A stretch of 33,937 nucleotides of DNA from an uncultured Synechococcus sp. (GTDB lineage: Bacteria; Cyanobacteriota; Cyanobacteriia; PCC-6307; Cyanobiaceae). The position numbers and the translations under genes are program-made. This document shows positions 16,895-24,833 of this stretch, piece after piece (position 1 is the first letter of the stretch; each line of letters starts with the position of its first letter). The stretch spans positions 1-33,937 of the forward strand of contig CAJWZW010000008.1 of the NCBI GenBank assembly GCA_913050565.1. The letters run 5' to 3'. The notes beneath the pieces were generated by a model, which was not told where the DNA came from, did no database searches, and was given only the letters and a program-made list of their open reading frames with translations.

Positions 16895-17621
16895 GGACTC
16901 GGCTGTAGAGCCACCGTGCGAGTTCACTCAGGGGCATCAAAACAAAGGTGAGGGGATTGGGCGTGACCACAATCAGCCGTGCCCCAAGACCGGCTTGAAA
17001 CAGGATCTGACCAGCAACGAAGTCGGCGTTCATCACTCCGATCGGATTGAGTGTCGATCGAAACGGCCCCAGAACGAGTTTCCTGAACACGAGTCGTGAC
17101 CGCTCCTCCTCGCTGCGCACTGCTCCACGGATGCTCACCAGCTGGCCGATCAATCGTTTGCTCACTTCGTAAGCGGGACTGACCGCCGGCTGGATCTCAG
17201 CTTCTGAGGTGTTCACCCAGACCTCCCGAGGCCCTGTTCCATCTCCGGCGAGCTGCTCGCAGATCCGCAGCAGCCTCCAGACGCTGAGAGCGTTCACCTC
17301 CAGGGCCTTGTCGAGAGCGTCGATGCTCTGATCTCCCTGCGGATTGACCCCATGATTCAGCACCAGAAGATCGAGCTTGCGGAGCTGCGGTTCAAGTAGA
17401 TGTTCCTGTCCGCAGCTCCAGCTCAGCCAGTGCTTGATCGGCCCTGCAGCACAGCTCGCTGGTTGGCCATGGGTCAGACCAGTCACCTCGGCTCCAGCCT
17501 CATGAAAACGTTGTGCCAAGGCCTGTCCCAGGCTCCCCCGCACGCCGGTGATCCCAACCTGGATGCCTTGCCAGGGAGAGGTCTTCTTGGAGGGCTGGGG
17601 CATTCCTTCTGCTTGGGGCAT
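16875..17621 (-). CDS. Short-chain dehydrogenase/reductase of unknown substrate
   Basis: A 248-residue Rossmann-fold oxidoreductase. The nucleotide-binding motif is GITGVRGSLGQALAQRF (glycines at 26, 29 and 32), followed by LLVLNHGVNP. The catalytic set N110, S139, Y151 and K155 (NTSE and YEVSK) is complete, so it is probably active. The C-terminal third contains a hydrophobic stretch (VVTPNPLTFVLMPLSELARW) that could touch the membrane. The start is ATG 17621, with ATG 17603 as the alternative. It is convergent with map, overlapping it by 20 bases, and divergent from the next gene. The substrate cannot be told from sequence. Confidence 0.88.
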   Translation of the reverse strand: MPQAEGMPQPSKKTSPWQGIQVGITGVRGSLGQALAQRFHEAGAEVTGLTHGQPASCAAGPIKHWLSWSCGQEHLLEPQLRKLDLLVLNHGVNPQGDQSIDALDKALEVNALSVWRLLRICEQLAGDGTGPREVWVNTSEAEIQPAVSPAYEVSKRLIGQLVSIRGAVRSEEERSRLVFRKLVLGPFRSTLNPIGVMNADFVAGQILFQAGLGARLIVVTPNPLTFVLMPLSELARWLYSRVLNRRDR

Positions 17622-17655
17622 TCTTGGAACGGAATCCTGGTGAGAGGTTGACGAG

Positions 17656-18024
17656 GTGTCTCAGCCTGCTCTTCTGGCGTTGTACGCGCCGTACTGCGGT
17701 GGTCTCAGCGGTGAAGAGGATCTGAGTGCGGCTCTGACGATCCTTCAGTCTCAGTCCTTTGAAGGTCTGCGCCCAGTTGAGGGGGCATCAGGTCATGCCT
17801 ATCAACTCAGCTGGACCGGCGGTCAGGCCCCGATGGAGACGATCTCATGCCGCTTGACGTTTCCAGCTCACCCATCGTTGGACTACCGCTTCGATCTGGT
17901 GACCCATCAGCTTGTGAGCTGGCTCATGCGGGTGGATGACCAGGTTGGTGAGAAAGGCGACCTGCCGGATGCGTTCTGGCAATGGTTGCTGGTGGGAATC
18001 GATCAGGACGACGACAGCGCCTAG
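17656..18024 (+). CDS. Unknown protein
   Basis: A 122-residue soluble protein starting at GTG 17656 (SQPALLALYAPYCGGLSGEE). It has a middle rich in mixed polar residues, a YRFDLVTHQLVSWLMRVDD segment and an acidic end (GIDQDDDSA). There is no signal peptide, membrane span or motif that I recognise. It lies 34 bases from the divergent SDR gene and 33 bases before the P-loop/DRTGG gene on the same strand, so it may share a transcript with the latter. Codon use resembles that of its neighbours, supporting a real gene. Confidence 0.7.
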   Translation: MSQPALLALYAPYCGGLSGEEDLSAALTILQSQSFEGLRPVEGASGHAYQLSWTGGQAPMETISCRLTFPAHPSLDYRFDLVTHQLVSWLMRVDDQVGEKGDLPDAFWQWLLVGIDQDDDSA

Positions 18025-18057
18025 ATTCCCAGGTCATATGAACGTTGTCTGCGGCCG

Positions 18058-19155
18058 ATGGGAACGACCCTGCTGATCGGATCCTGTGAGCCCTTCAGCG
18101 GTAAGTCCGCCCTCGTGTTGGGGATAGCTCAACAGCTCAGCAGGGCAGGGCAGACCATTCGGTTCGGCAAGCCTCTTGCCACGAGTCTCGACTGGGATCC
18201 CAACAAAGGACCGCTGCCCCAGCCCCTGATCGACGATGACGTTCGATTTGTCGGCAACACACTCGGCTTGACGCCGGACCAGCTGCTGCCGTCTCTGCAC
18301 CTCCTGTCCCACACCACCGCGACCCAGCGCCTCGGCCAGGGGGATGTGACGGCCGGCTCAGGGATGGAACTGATGCGCAGTCGGATCGATTCCGACGATG
18401 CACTCACGTTGCTGGAGTGTGCGGGAAGTCTTCAGGAAGGGCTGCTGTATGGCCTCAGCCTGCCTCAGCTGTCCGAGGGGCTGGATGCTTCCGTGGTTCT
18501 TGTGCATCTGTGGCAGGACAGTTGCAGTGTCGACGCCTTGCTGGCTGCCAAGCAGATGCTCGGTGAGCGCCTGGTGGGGATTGTGCTCAATGCCGTCACT
18601 CCCGATGAGGTGGAAAGCCTGGAGCGCCAGGTGGTGCCCGCCCTGGAGAACCTCGGCTTGCCGGTTTTCGGTGTGATGCCTCGTTCACCACTGCTGCGCA
18701 GCGTCACCGTTGGGGAGCTGGTTCGTCGTCTCGACGCACGGGTCATCTGTTGTGCAGAGCGTCAGGAGTTGTTGGTGGAGACACTCAGCATCGGAGCCAT
18801 GAATGTCAATTCAGCCATGGAATTCTTCCGGCGCCGTCGCAACATGGCCGTGGTCACCGGGGCTGATCGAACCGACATTCAGTTCGCTGCCCTCGAAGCG
18901 TCCACGCAATGCCTGATTCTCACCGGCGCGGGAGAGCCTCTGCCGCAACTGATCAGTCGGGCTGAAGAACTCGATGTCCCTCTTCTGAAGGTGGATCACG
19001 ACACTCTCGCGACCGTGGGAGTCATCGAACAGGCCTTCGGACATGTGCGTCTGCACGAAGCGGTGAAGGCCACCTATGCCTTCCGACTTGTGGAGGAGCA
19101 CTGTGATCTTGATCGTCTGTTCCAGGCTCTCAACCTGCAGGTTCATACAGGCTGA
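18058..19155 (+). CDS. P-loop NTPase with DRTGG domain (Pta/BioD-like)
   Basis: A 365-residue protein. The N-terminal domain starts with LLIGSCEPFSGKSALVLGIA, a BioD/CobB-type P-loop, and continues with ECAGSLQEGLLYGLSLPQLS and VLNAVTPDEVESLERQVVPA. The C-terminal half contains TGADRTDIQFAALEASTQCL and ILTG, the DRTGG domain. This arrangement matches the N-terminal regulatory part of some phosphotransacetylases, but there is no Pta catalytic domain. The substrate is not known. It is followed after 40 bases by a DprA-like gene in the same direction. The N-terminal ATP-binding site looks intact. Confidence 0.85.
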   Translation: MGTTLLIGSCEPFSGKSALVLGIAQQLSRAGQTIRFGKPLATSLDWDPNKGPLPQPLIDDDVRFVGNTLGLTPDQLLPSLHLLSHTTATQRLGQGDVTAGSGMELMRSRIDSDDALTLLECAGSLQEGLLYGLSLPQLSEGLDASVVLVHLWQDSCSVDALLAAKQMLGERLVGIVLNAVTPDEVESLERQVVPALENLGLPVFGVMPRSPLLRSVTVGELVRRLDARVICCAERQELLVETLSIGAMNVNSAMEFFRRRRNMAVVTGADRTDIQFAALEASTQCLILTGAGEPLPQLISRAEELDVPLLKVDHDTLATVGVIEQAFGHVRLHEAVKATYAFRLVEEHCDLDRLFQALNLQVHTG

Positions 19156-19195
19156 TCATTGCTAGCGTCCGATCAAGTCCGGCGGCGGGTTCTCC

Positions 19196-19708
19196 TTGGG
19201 TCAGTCACTGGATCTTCCGTCCCTTGATCGGGTCGACACCCTGGCCCAGGAACTGGCTCTGCTGCAGGACAAGGGCAAGCGCAGAATCGCGATTCTCGGT
19301 AGTCGGCACGTCCCGATCGTTGCCATTCATCTGGTGGAACTGGTCGCTCGTTCCCTGGCCCAGGAGGGCCATTCCCTGATCACTTCAGGTTCCCAGGGCG
19401 TCAACGCGGCGGTGATCCGCGGTTGCCTCGAGATCAACTCGTCCCAGCTCACTGTTCTGCTTCCCCAGAGCCTCGATCGTCAGGCACCTGAAATCCGCGA
19501 TCTTCTCGATCAGGTGCTGCATCTTGTGGATAAGCCGGAACAGGATGATCTGCCCTTGCCCATGGCCAGCAGTCTCTGCAATCAGGAGATCATCAGCCGT
19601 TGTGATCAGCTGATCTGTCTGGCTTTTCACGACAGCGAGACCTTGCTGGCAAGCTGCCGCACCGCCGAAGACATGGGCAAGGTGGTCAGCCTGCTTTATT
19701 TCGACTGA
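19196..19708 (+). CDS. DprA/LOG-like Rossmann-fold protein
   Basis: A 170-residue protein with RRIAILGSRHVPIVAIHLVE, then GHSLITSGSQGVNAAVIRGC and LTVLLPQSLDRQ. The GSR and SGxAxG-like GSQGVN motifs resemble the Rossmann core of DprA/Smf and the lysine-decarboxylase-like family. In cyanobacteria such proteins are often labelled DNA recombination-mediator protein A, but it lacks the extra domains of full-length DprA, so a role in DNA uptake is not established. The start is TTG 19196; no ATG fits. It lies 40 bases after the P-loop/DRTGG gene and converges on the MAPEG gene. Confidence 0.78.
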   Translation: MGQSLDLPSLDRVDTLAQELALLQDKGKRRIAILGSRHVPIVAIHLVELVARSLAQEGHSLITSGSQGVNAAVIRGCLEINSSQLTVLLPQSLDRQAPEIRDLLDQVLHLVDKPEQDDLPLPMASSLCNQEIISRCDQLICLAFHDSETLLASCRTAEDMGKVVSLLYFD

Positions 19709-19711
19709 TCG

Positions 19712-20164
19712 TCAGCTGCTGATCAGTGCTTTGAGCCCTTCGCTGTAAAGGATCCCCGTGCAGACCAGGCCGCTGGCCCAGCACAGGCCTCGCGCCGGTG
19801 GGACGTTGCCGACATAGGCAGCGATGTAGGCAAGGCGAAGCGCGGGCTGTGCGAATGCCGCGATTGCAGCGGATGAAGGGAGCGAAGCCCCGTTCATCAC
19901 TGCCATCAGAGCCAGCAGAGCTGCTGGAGCGTGCAGGGTGAAGGCCTCGAAGCTGTTCTGATGAGCCCAGCTGGCGCGTTTCCCCCAGGCTGGATATCGC
20001 TCGAACATCGCCCGGGGTGCCGCCATGTCCTTCATTTCGAAGTTGGCTGCCGAACGAGCTGCGCCGAGCGGCAGGATGCTCGCCACCACACTTCCGCCTG
20101 ACAGCACGAGAGACCAGGCAAACGGAGCCGCAGGCGTGGCGGTGAACAACTGCAGCAGCGACAT
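19712..20164 (-). CDS. MAPEG-family membrane protein
   Basis: A 150-residue protein with four hydrophobic spans. The conserved block MFERYPAWGKRASWAHQNSF, then EAFTLHAPAALLAL, is typical of bacterial MAPEG proteins, relatives of microsomal glutathione S-transferases and leukotriene synthases. The AHQNSFEAF segment is diagnostic. The physiological substrate in cyanobacteria is unknown; detoxification with glutathione is a family-level guess. It is convergent with the DprA-like gene (3 bases apart) and divergent from the YajQ gene. Confidence 0.9.
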   Translation of the reverse strand: MSLLQLFTATPAAPFAWSLVLSGGSVVASILPLGAARSAANFEMKDMAAPRAMFERYPAWGKRASWAHQNSFEAFTLHAPAALLALMAVMNGASLPSSAAIAAFAQPALRLAYIAAYVGNVPPARGLCWASGLVCTGILYSEGLKALISS

Positions 20165-20220
20165 TGAAATGTTCCTTCTACAGCGCCTTTCTAAGCTGAA
20201 GCCCTGAAGGAATGCGAGTT

Positions 20221-20718
20221 ATGGCCAGCACCTACTCCTTTGATGTTGTTTCCGACTTCGACCGGCAGGAGCTGGTTAACACGCTCGACCAGGTGCGTCG
20301 CGATGTGGGGAACCGTTACGACCTCAAGGATTCGAACACCGAGATCGATCTTGAGGAGTCCGAGCTCGTCATCACCACAGCCAGCGACATGACGCTTCAG
20401 GCGGTGGAGGATGTTCTGCGAACGAAGGCCACCAAGCGCAACCTCTCCCTGAAGATCTTTGATTTCCAGAGTCCGGAAACGGTTGGGGGCAATCGGGTGA
20501 AGCAGGTGGTGAAACTTCGCAGGGGTCTCAGCCAGGACATCGCCAAGAAGCTGAGCAAGATCGTGCGAGATGAGTTGAAAAAGGTGACCGTCGCGATTCA
20601 GGGCGAGAGTGTCCGGATCACCGGCAAGAACAAGGATGATCTTCAGGCCGCTATCCAGCTGGTGAAGAGCAAGGAGGATGAATTGGATGTTCCGCTTCAG
20701 TTTGAGAACTATCGCTGA
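20221..20718 (+). CDS. YajQ-family nucleotide-binding protein
   Basis: A 165-residue protein made of two small ferredoxin-like domains, as in YajQ (UPF0234), some members of which bind cyclic di-GMP. Landmarks are TYSFDVVSDFDRQELVNTLD, VGNRYDLKDSNTEI and RRGLSQDIAKKLSKIVRDEL, with KVTVAIQGESVRITGKNKDD and LQAAI near the C-terminus. ATG 20221 has GAAGG ten bases upstream, so it is preferred to the ATG at 20212. Whether this protein binds cyclic di-GMP is unknown. It converges on parA with a 16-base gap. Confidence 0.93.
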   Translation: MASTYSFDVVSDFDRQELVNTLDQVRRDVGNRYDLKDSNTEIDLEESELVITTASDMTLQAVEDVLRTKATKRNLSLKIFDFQSPETVGGNRVKQVVKLRRGLSQDIAKKLSKIVRDELKKVTVAIQGESVRITGKNKDDLQAAIQLVKSKEDELDVPLQFENYR

Positions 20719-20734
20719 AGAATGAATCAGTCCG

Positions 20735-21433
20735 TCATGCCGCGAGACGATGTTCCAGAGGTGTGAAATCCCAGCCAATCGGTGATTCCGTCTGATTCTG
20801 TTCCCGATAGTCGTTCAGGAGATCTTCGATCTCTTCACTCGCATCGCAATACGCCAACCAACCTGTCATGCGCCGTGAATTGGCCCGGCCGCGTTTGTCA
20901 GTGGCCTGGTCCACCGTCACTCCCTCGGTTTCGGCCTGCTCAAAGGCACTCAGCAGAGGGATCCGGGCTTTCAGAACGGTGATATCGAATCCCTGCAGCA
21001 GTTCCGCGGCCTGATCCGCACTGGATTCCTTCCGTGCATCCACTTTGACCAGAAGTGCTGCATAGGGAATCCTGTATTGCTTCAACATCTGGGACATCTC
21101 GACGGTTAACTCAATCGAGCGACTTTGCGTGGTGGTTGGAAGAAGAATGAAATCGGCTCCCTCCACCAGATTTTTCATTTCCTCTTCATTGCTGCTGGCC
21201 TGTCCATCGGTGACGACGATTTCTGCAGCCCGCGTCGCTTTGGCAGCAGCTTCTATCGGGACGACGGGACATGGCAAGAGCCCTCTTGCCCCGTAAGCCG
21301 TCGCCGATCGATTGCGGTCTGCATCAACAAGGATCACCCGTTTTTGCCTTCGGCTCCAGCTCGCCGCGATGTGCACACTGCTGCACGTTTTGGCGACACC
21401 ACCTTTCTGTCCAAAAACAGTGATGAACATCAT
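20735..21433 (-). CDS. ParA/MinD-type ATPase
   Basis: A 232-residue deviant Walker ATPase. The N-terminus reads MMFITVFGQKGGVAKT, with both signature lysines (K10, K15). It continues with VILVDADRNRS (D37, D39) and EIVVTDGQAS (D76). The middle has ADFILLPTTTQSRSIELTVE. Family members move plasmids, chromosomes or protein complexes by ATP-driven binding to DNA or membrane. No ParB gene is beside it; a 79-92 residue protein of unknown function precedes it on the same strand. The 135-base leader holds inverted repeats, one overlapping the start codon. Alternative start M2 is directly adjacent. Its cargo is unknown. Confidence 0.88.
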   Translation of the reverse strand: MMFITVFGQKGGVAKTCSSVHIAASWSRRQKRVILVDADRNRSATAYGARGLLPCPVVPIEAAAKATRAAEIVVTDGQASSNEEEMKNLVEGADFILLPTTTQSRSIELTVEMSQMLKQYRIPYAALLVKVDARKESSADQAAELLQGFDITVLKARIPLLSAFEQAETEGVTVDQATDKRGRANSRRMTGWLAYCDASEEIEDLLNDYREQNQTESPIGWDFTPLEHRLAA

Positions 21434-21521
21434 GTCTTGGATGATGAATTGTCTGAAGGATCGCGTCCTTTATCTGGAAAGCAACTCCTGTCTCATTCGG
21501 GTTCGTGTCAGACAAGACATG
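21431..21521 (-). promoter_or_regulatory. Structured leader of the parA gene
   Basis: In the minus-strand transcript CATGTCTTG (21521-21513) is perfectly complementary to CAAGACATG (21439-21431), and TTGTCTGA (21515-21508) to TCAGACAA (21456-21449). The first 3' arm contains the parA start codon. Between them lies AAGGA-CGCGA-TCCTT (21472-21458), a smaller hairpin. The two long pairings share the TTG, so a broken stem of up to 14 pairs could form and cover the start codon. It may equally be a DNA operator. Function is inference. Confidence 0.45.
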
Positions 21522-21568
21522 GGCTGGATGAACAAGCCAGCGTTCAATCACAGGGCCAACTGAACGAT

Positions 21569-21808
21569 TCAGTCGCGACGTGCATCGATGATTCGAGCCA
21601 GCTCCAGCACATAACCCGCCGTACACCAGCGTCCGTGACTGCGTGCCTTGTTTTCAGAGTCGGAACGGATCTCAGCGGTCTCGGCCATCAGCAGATCCAG
21701 TTCCCCCTGAGGAAGGTCATAAAGGTCCTGCAGCTCCACTTCGCGGTTCAGCAAATGGCTGCGAAACCATTTACGGGTCTGTTCCTGGGCTGGTACGTCG
21801 CTGGACAT
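21569..21808 (-). CDS. Small unknown protein upstream of parA
   Basis: Starting at ATG 21808 the protein has 79 residues, SSDVPAQEQTRKWFRSHLL, then NREVELQDLYDLPQGELDLL, ending CTAGYVLELARIIDARRD. The upstream ATG at 21847 would add 13 residues and overlap the start of the divergent phosphoribosyltransferase gene. It is charged, probably helical, with no signal or membrane span. I do not recognise a family. It shares strand and probably transcript with parA, so a partner role is possible but unproven. Confidence 0.6.
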   Translation of the reverse strand: MSSDVPAQEQTRKWFRSHLLNREVELQDLYDLPQGELDLLMAETAEIRSDSENKARSHGRWCTAGYVLELARIIDARRD

Positions 21809-21845
21809 GCTGTTTCCGGATGCATCACGTGCCATTCTCCCGGCC

Positions 21846-22244
21846 ATGAGAGAGCTCAGCTGGACGCAGTTTGATCAGGCGGTTGCGGGTCTGGCCCGGC
21901 AGTTCGATACGACACCGATGACCGGCATCTATGGGGTCCCCAGGGGTGGTCTGTGTCTGGCGGTGGCCCTGAGCCATGCCTTGCAGCAACCACTGCTCTC
22001 TGATCCAGACCCCGATGCCCTGATCGTTGACGATGTCTACGAGACAGGGCGGACGCTTGAAGCCCTGCATGACCAGTGCCCCCATGCCCGATTTGCTGTC
22101 TGGGTCAGCAAGCGACCACCGCTCTGGTGGCAGGCGGCAGTGGTCACGGATCATTCGGAATGGCTGTTGTTCCCATGGGAGAACAAAACTCTGGCCAGGG
22201 CCGATGAACGCGCCTACCAGGATTCACGCCGGGGAACCCGATGA
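21846..22244 (+). CDS. Phosphoribosyltransferase-like protein
   Basis: A 132-residue protein with the type I PRTase pattern: YGVPRGGLCLAVALSHAL (pyrophosphate loop region) and DALIVDDVYETGRTLEALH, which contains the PRPP-binding DDVYETGRT. The short length and lack of the usual hood domain leave the base substrate open. The family salvages purines, pyrimidines or related bases using PRPP. ATG 21846 fits. The stop overlaps the next start as ATGA, so it should be translationally coupled with the deoxyribosyltransferase-like gene. A joint nucleoside salvage role is inference. Confidence 0.82.
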   Translation: MRELSWTQFDQAVAGLARQFDTTPMTGIYGVPRGGLCLAVALSHALQQPLLSDPDPDALIVDDVYETGRTLEALHDQCPHARFAVWVSKRPPLWWQAAVVTDHSEWLLFPWENKTLARADERAYQDSRRGTR

Positions 22245-22708
22245 CCAGTCGAACGATTTATCTCGCCTCCCCCTACGGCTTTTCAGCCCAATGGAAACGG
22301 TTGCTGTTGCCGGAGTTTGTGTTGGCTCTGGAATCGCTCGGGCTGGAGGTGTGGGAACCGTTCGCCCGCAACGGTCAGGTGGACCTGGCTGAGACGGGCT
22401 GGGCTTACCGCGTTGCTCAACGCGATCTGCAGGATGTGCGCGACGCCGATGCCTTGTTCGCGATTGTCAATGGCACGCCACCGGATGAGGGCGTGATGGT
22501 GGAACTGGGTGCTGCCATCGCATTGGGCAAGCCCACATTCCTGTTCCGCGATGACTTCCGCCGCTGCACGGATTCGGAGCAGTATCCGCTGAATCTGATG
22601 CTGTTCGCTGGTTTGCCGGCGGATGGGTGGGAGCAGTTCGTGTTTGCAGATCTGAGTGAGATCGTCGATCCCGACAAAGCTCTGGCCCGCTGGGCTCATT
22701 CGAACTGA
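22241..22708 (+). CDS. Nucleoside 2-deoxyribosyltransferase-like protein
   Basis: A 155-residue protein starting MTSRTIYLASPYGFSAQ. It has a central RDLQDVRDADALFAIVNGTP, then PDEGVMVELGAAIALGKPTF and LFRDDFR. The motifs IYLASP, D-ADALFAIVNG and DEGVMVELGAAIALGKP match nucleoside 2-deoxyribosyltransferases, whose catalytic Glu lies in the D-GVMVELG segment. Such enzymes exchange bases between deoxynucleosides or hydrolyse deoxynucleoside 5'-phosphates. Four bases overlap the phosphoribosyltransferase gene. The pair may be a small nucleotide salvage or clean-up unit. It converges on the gene downstream of hemL. Confidence 0.87.
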   Translation: MTSRTIYLASPYGFSAQWKRLLLPEFVLALESLGLEVWEPFARNGQVDLAETGWAYRVAQRDLQDVRDADALFAIVNGTPPDEGVMVELGAAIALGKPTFLFRDDFRRCTDSEQYPLNLMLFAGLPADGWEQFVFADLSEIVDPDKALARWAHSN

Positions 22709-22731
22709 GCTTCAGGCGCTCAATCAGGGAT

Positions 22732-23196
22732 TCACCCCTGGTTCAGGCACCGACCCTTGGCGGATTCCTGGAGCGTGTTCAGCGTTCTGGTGCCGTTGGC
22801 TTCCGTAAGCCGCGACTGCTGGTTGAGCTCGAACGTCGCTCGGTTGTGAATGGTCAGGGCTCCGCTGACGATCACCATTGATTCGGATGAACTGCCCTCC
22901 CCACCGTTGGAGTCCGACCACTCGAGCAGGCCCAGCGGAGCCGTGAATGTCCATTGATAGGTGGCCTTCAAGGGATCACTCCGGTCAACTCCGGAACTGC
23001 TGAACCGGTCCACCAGGGTTGTGATTCTGCTGTCCACAACTGTGCGGGGTTCGATCACCGGGTCTGACCCTCCGCGAACAACAAACTGCTGATGCTTCAG
23101 TTCACGGATGCCGGCAATCGGCTGATGCGACCACGACGTCTCAACGGTCTGGATGGTGCAGACCAGGGGAATGGACGGTGGCAGGTCGGCCAGCAC
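22732..23196 (-). CDS. Unknown protein downstream of hemL
   Basis: A 154-residue protein with a GTG start at 23196, eleven bases after the hemL stop, so probably co-transcribed. It has segments VVDSRITTLVDRFSSSGVDR, TYQWTFTAPLGLLEWSDSNG, SSSESMVIVSGALTIHNRAT and FELNQQSRLTEANGTRTLNT, rich in Ser, Thr and alternating hydrophobics, suggesting a beta-rich fold. There is no signal peptide or membrane span. I do not recognise a family. A tetrapyrrole link through hemL is a guess from position only. Confidence 0.7.
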   Translation of the reverse strand: MLADLPPSIPLVCTIQTVETSWSHQPIAGIRELKHQQFVVRGGSDPVIEPRTVVDSRITTLVDRFSSSGVDRSDPLKATYQWTFTAPLGLLEWSDSNGGEGSSSESMVIVSGALTIHNRATFELNQQSRLTEANGTRTLNTLQESAKGRCLNQG

Positions 23197-23207
23197 TGGT
23201 CTTTGAA

Positions 23208-24509
23208 TCAGGCCACGGCCGCGAAGCTTTCGCGGAAGGCATTGATCGTTGCGTCGATGTCGGCGTCTGAATGAGCCAGGGACGTGAACCCCGCCTCGAA
23301 GGCCGAGGGTGCCAGATACACCCCTCTCTCCAGCATGGCCCTGTGAAGTTTGCCGAAACGTTCGGCATCCGTGGCCTTGGCTTCCTCGAAGTTCCGGACT
23401 GGACCGGTGCAGAGGAAGAAGCCGAACATGGCACTCACGCTCCCGGCTGTGATCGGCAGCCCGGCCGACTGGGCAGCGTCCTTGATGCCGCTCACCAGCT
23501 TCTGAGTGGTGGCGGTGAGTTTGTCGTAAGTGCCAGGTTGCTTGAGAAGTTCCAGAGTCTTGATCCCGGCAGTCATCGCGAGCGGATTGCCGCTCAACGT
23601 GCCGGCCTGATACATCGGCCCCGCAGGAGCCACCATCGACATGATGTCGGCCCGACCGCCGTAGGCACCAACCGGCAGACCTCCACCGATCACCTTCCCC
23701 ATCGTGGTGAGGTCGGGTGTGACACCGAAGTGAGCCTGAGCCCCGCCGTAGCTGATGCGGAAACCCGTCATCACTTCATCGAACACCAACAGGGCGCCGT
23801 TTTCCTTGGTGAGTTCGCGCAGTCCTTCGAGAAAGCCTGGCTCCGGTTGGATGAAGCCGGCGTTTCCAACAATCGGTTCGAGAATCACACCCGAGATCGC
23901 ATCGGGATTCTCGGCGAACAGCGCCTTGACGGCTTCCAGATCGTTGTAAGGGGCTGTGAGCGTGTTGGCCGTGGTGCTCCGCGGCACTCCCGGGGAATCG
24001 GGCAGTCCCAGGGTGGCCACGCCTGAGCCGGCCTTGACGAGGAACATGTCGGCGTGGCCGTGGTAGCAGCCCTCGAACTTGATCACCTTGTCGCGACCGG
24101 TGTAAGCCCTCATCAGACGGAGCACGGCCATGCAGGCTTCCGTGCCGCTGTTGACGAAACGAACCATCTCCACGCTGGGGACGGCCTCGATGACCATTTC
24201 CGCCAGGGTGTTCTCCAGGGCGCAGGGGGCTCCAAAGCTCGTTCCCTTCTCAATCGCCTCCTGAAGAGATGCGATCACTTCAGGGTGGGCATGTCCGCAG
24301 ATGGCCGGTCCCCAGCTGCCGATGTAATCGATGTATTTGTTCCCGTCCACGTCCCATGCATAGGGCCCCTTGACCCGGTCGAACACGAGAGGTTGGCCGC
24401 CAACCGATTTGAAGGCGCGCACCGGGGAACTGACGCCTCCGGGCATGAGGCCCTGGGCTTCACCGAAGATGGCCTGGGAGCGGGTGGTGTTCAACGCGGG
24501 TGTTGTCAC
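23208..24509 (-). CDS. hemL: Glutamate-1-semialdehyde 2,1-aminomutase
   Basis: A PLP enzyme that converts glutamate-1-semialdehyde to 5-aminolevulinate, feeding chlorophyll, haem and cobalamin. The protein has [19 protein letters not shown], then [26 protein letters not shown] and the PLP lysine in [18 protein letters not shown] (K272 by this start). I take GTG 24507-24509 as start, giving 433 residues beginning [19 protein letters not shown] as in other cyanobacteria. The frame stays open for 30 more codons upstream without family similarity. A palindrome (24550-24564) lies about 40 bases upstream. Confidence 0.96.
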   Translation of the reverse strand: MTTPALNTTRSQAIFGEAQGLMPGGVSSPVRAFKSVGGQPLVFDRVKGPYAWDVDGNKYIDYIGSWGPAICGHAHPEVIASLQEAIEKGTSFGAPCALENTLAEMVIEAVPSVEMVRFVNSGTEACMAVLRLMRAYTGRDKVIKFEGCYHGHADMFLVKAGSGVATLGLPDSPGVPRSTTANTLTAPYNDLEAVKALFAENPDAISGVILEPIVGNAGFIQPEPGFLEGLRELTKENGALLVFDEVMTGFRISYGGAQAHFGVTPDLTTMGKVIGGGLPVGAYGGRADIMSMVAPAGPMYQAGTLSGNPLAMTAGIKTLELLKQPGTYDKLTATTQKLVSGIKDAAQSAGLPITAGSVSAMFGFFLCTGPVRNFEEAKATDAERFGKLHRAMLERGVYLAPSAFEAGFTSLAHSDADIDATINAFRESFAAVA

Positions 24510-24549
24510 GGGGACCGACGCCAAGGGGGGCTGATGCAAACCGTGCAAC

Positions 24550-24564
24550 ATCCTGGCCCAGGAT
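24550..24564. promoter_or_regulatory. Palindrome upstream of hemL
   Basis: ATCCTGG-C-CCAGGAT is a perfect inverted repeat with seven-base arms, ending about 41 bases before the hemL GTG. It could be a regulator site or part of the leader. It is unsupported by other evidence. Confidence 0.3.
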
Positions 24565-24833
24565 TGGCCGCTTCCGTCAGGCATGTATCCCGAACGCATC
24601 GGATGACACCGATTGCGTCACTGGAGGGCATGGATCGGCAGAAGGGAAACGACCCATGACTTGTCAGTGTTGGAGAGGGATCTTTGCCTTCAGTGGCCCC
24701 CTTGAAACATCGCTTTCGTCCGTCAGCCGCTGCTCGGTTGCGACTGTGACGGTCTGACTGTTGAGCGTCATATTTCGCTGACTGAGGTGCTGCCATCGCC
24801 ACCCATTTCTCACTGAGCCAGCGGGTCTGAACC
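24565..24833. other. Intergenic stretch between hemL leader and xth
   Basis: With the preceding 55 bases, more than 300 bases without a confident gene. One minus-strand frame opens at 24850 inside the xth end (TSSSEVQTRWLSEKWVAMAAP) and runs into hemL, but it shows no family pattern and overlaps both genes, so I do not call it. Imperfect pairing of CGCATCGG and CCGATTGCG (24595-24618) is visible. I see no tRNA, terminator with a U-tract, or known small RNA here. Confidence 0.5.

Noticed and set aside
19283-19296. AGAATCGCGATTCT palindrome
   Set aside because: It is inside the DprA-like coding region and explained by codon choice.
22726-22742. Weak hairpin between the deoxyribosyltransferase and the hemL-downstream gene
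   Set aside because: The stem is only about five bases and no T-run follows, so it is not a credible terminator.
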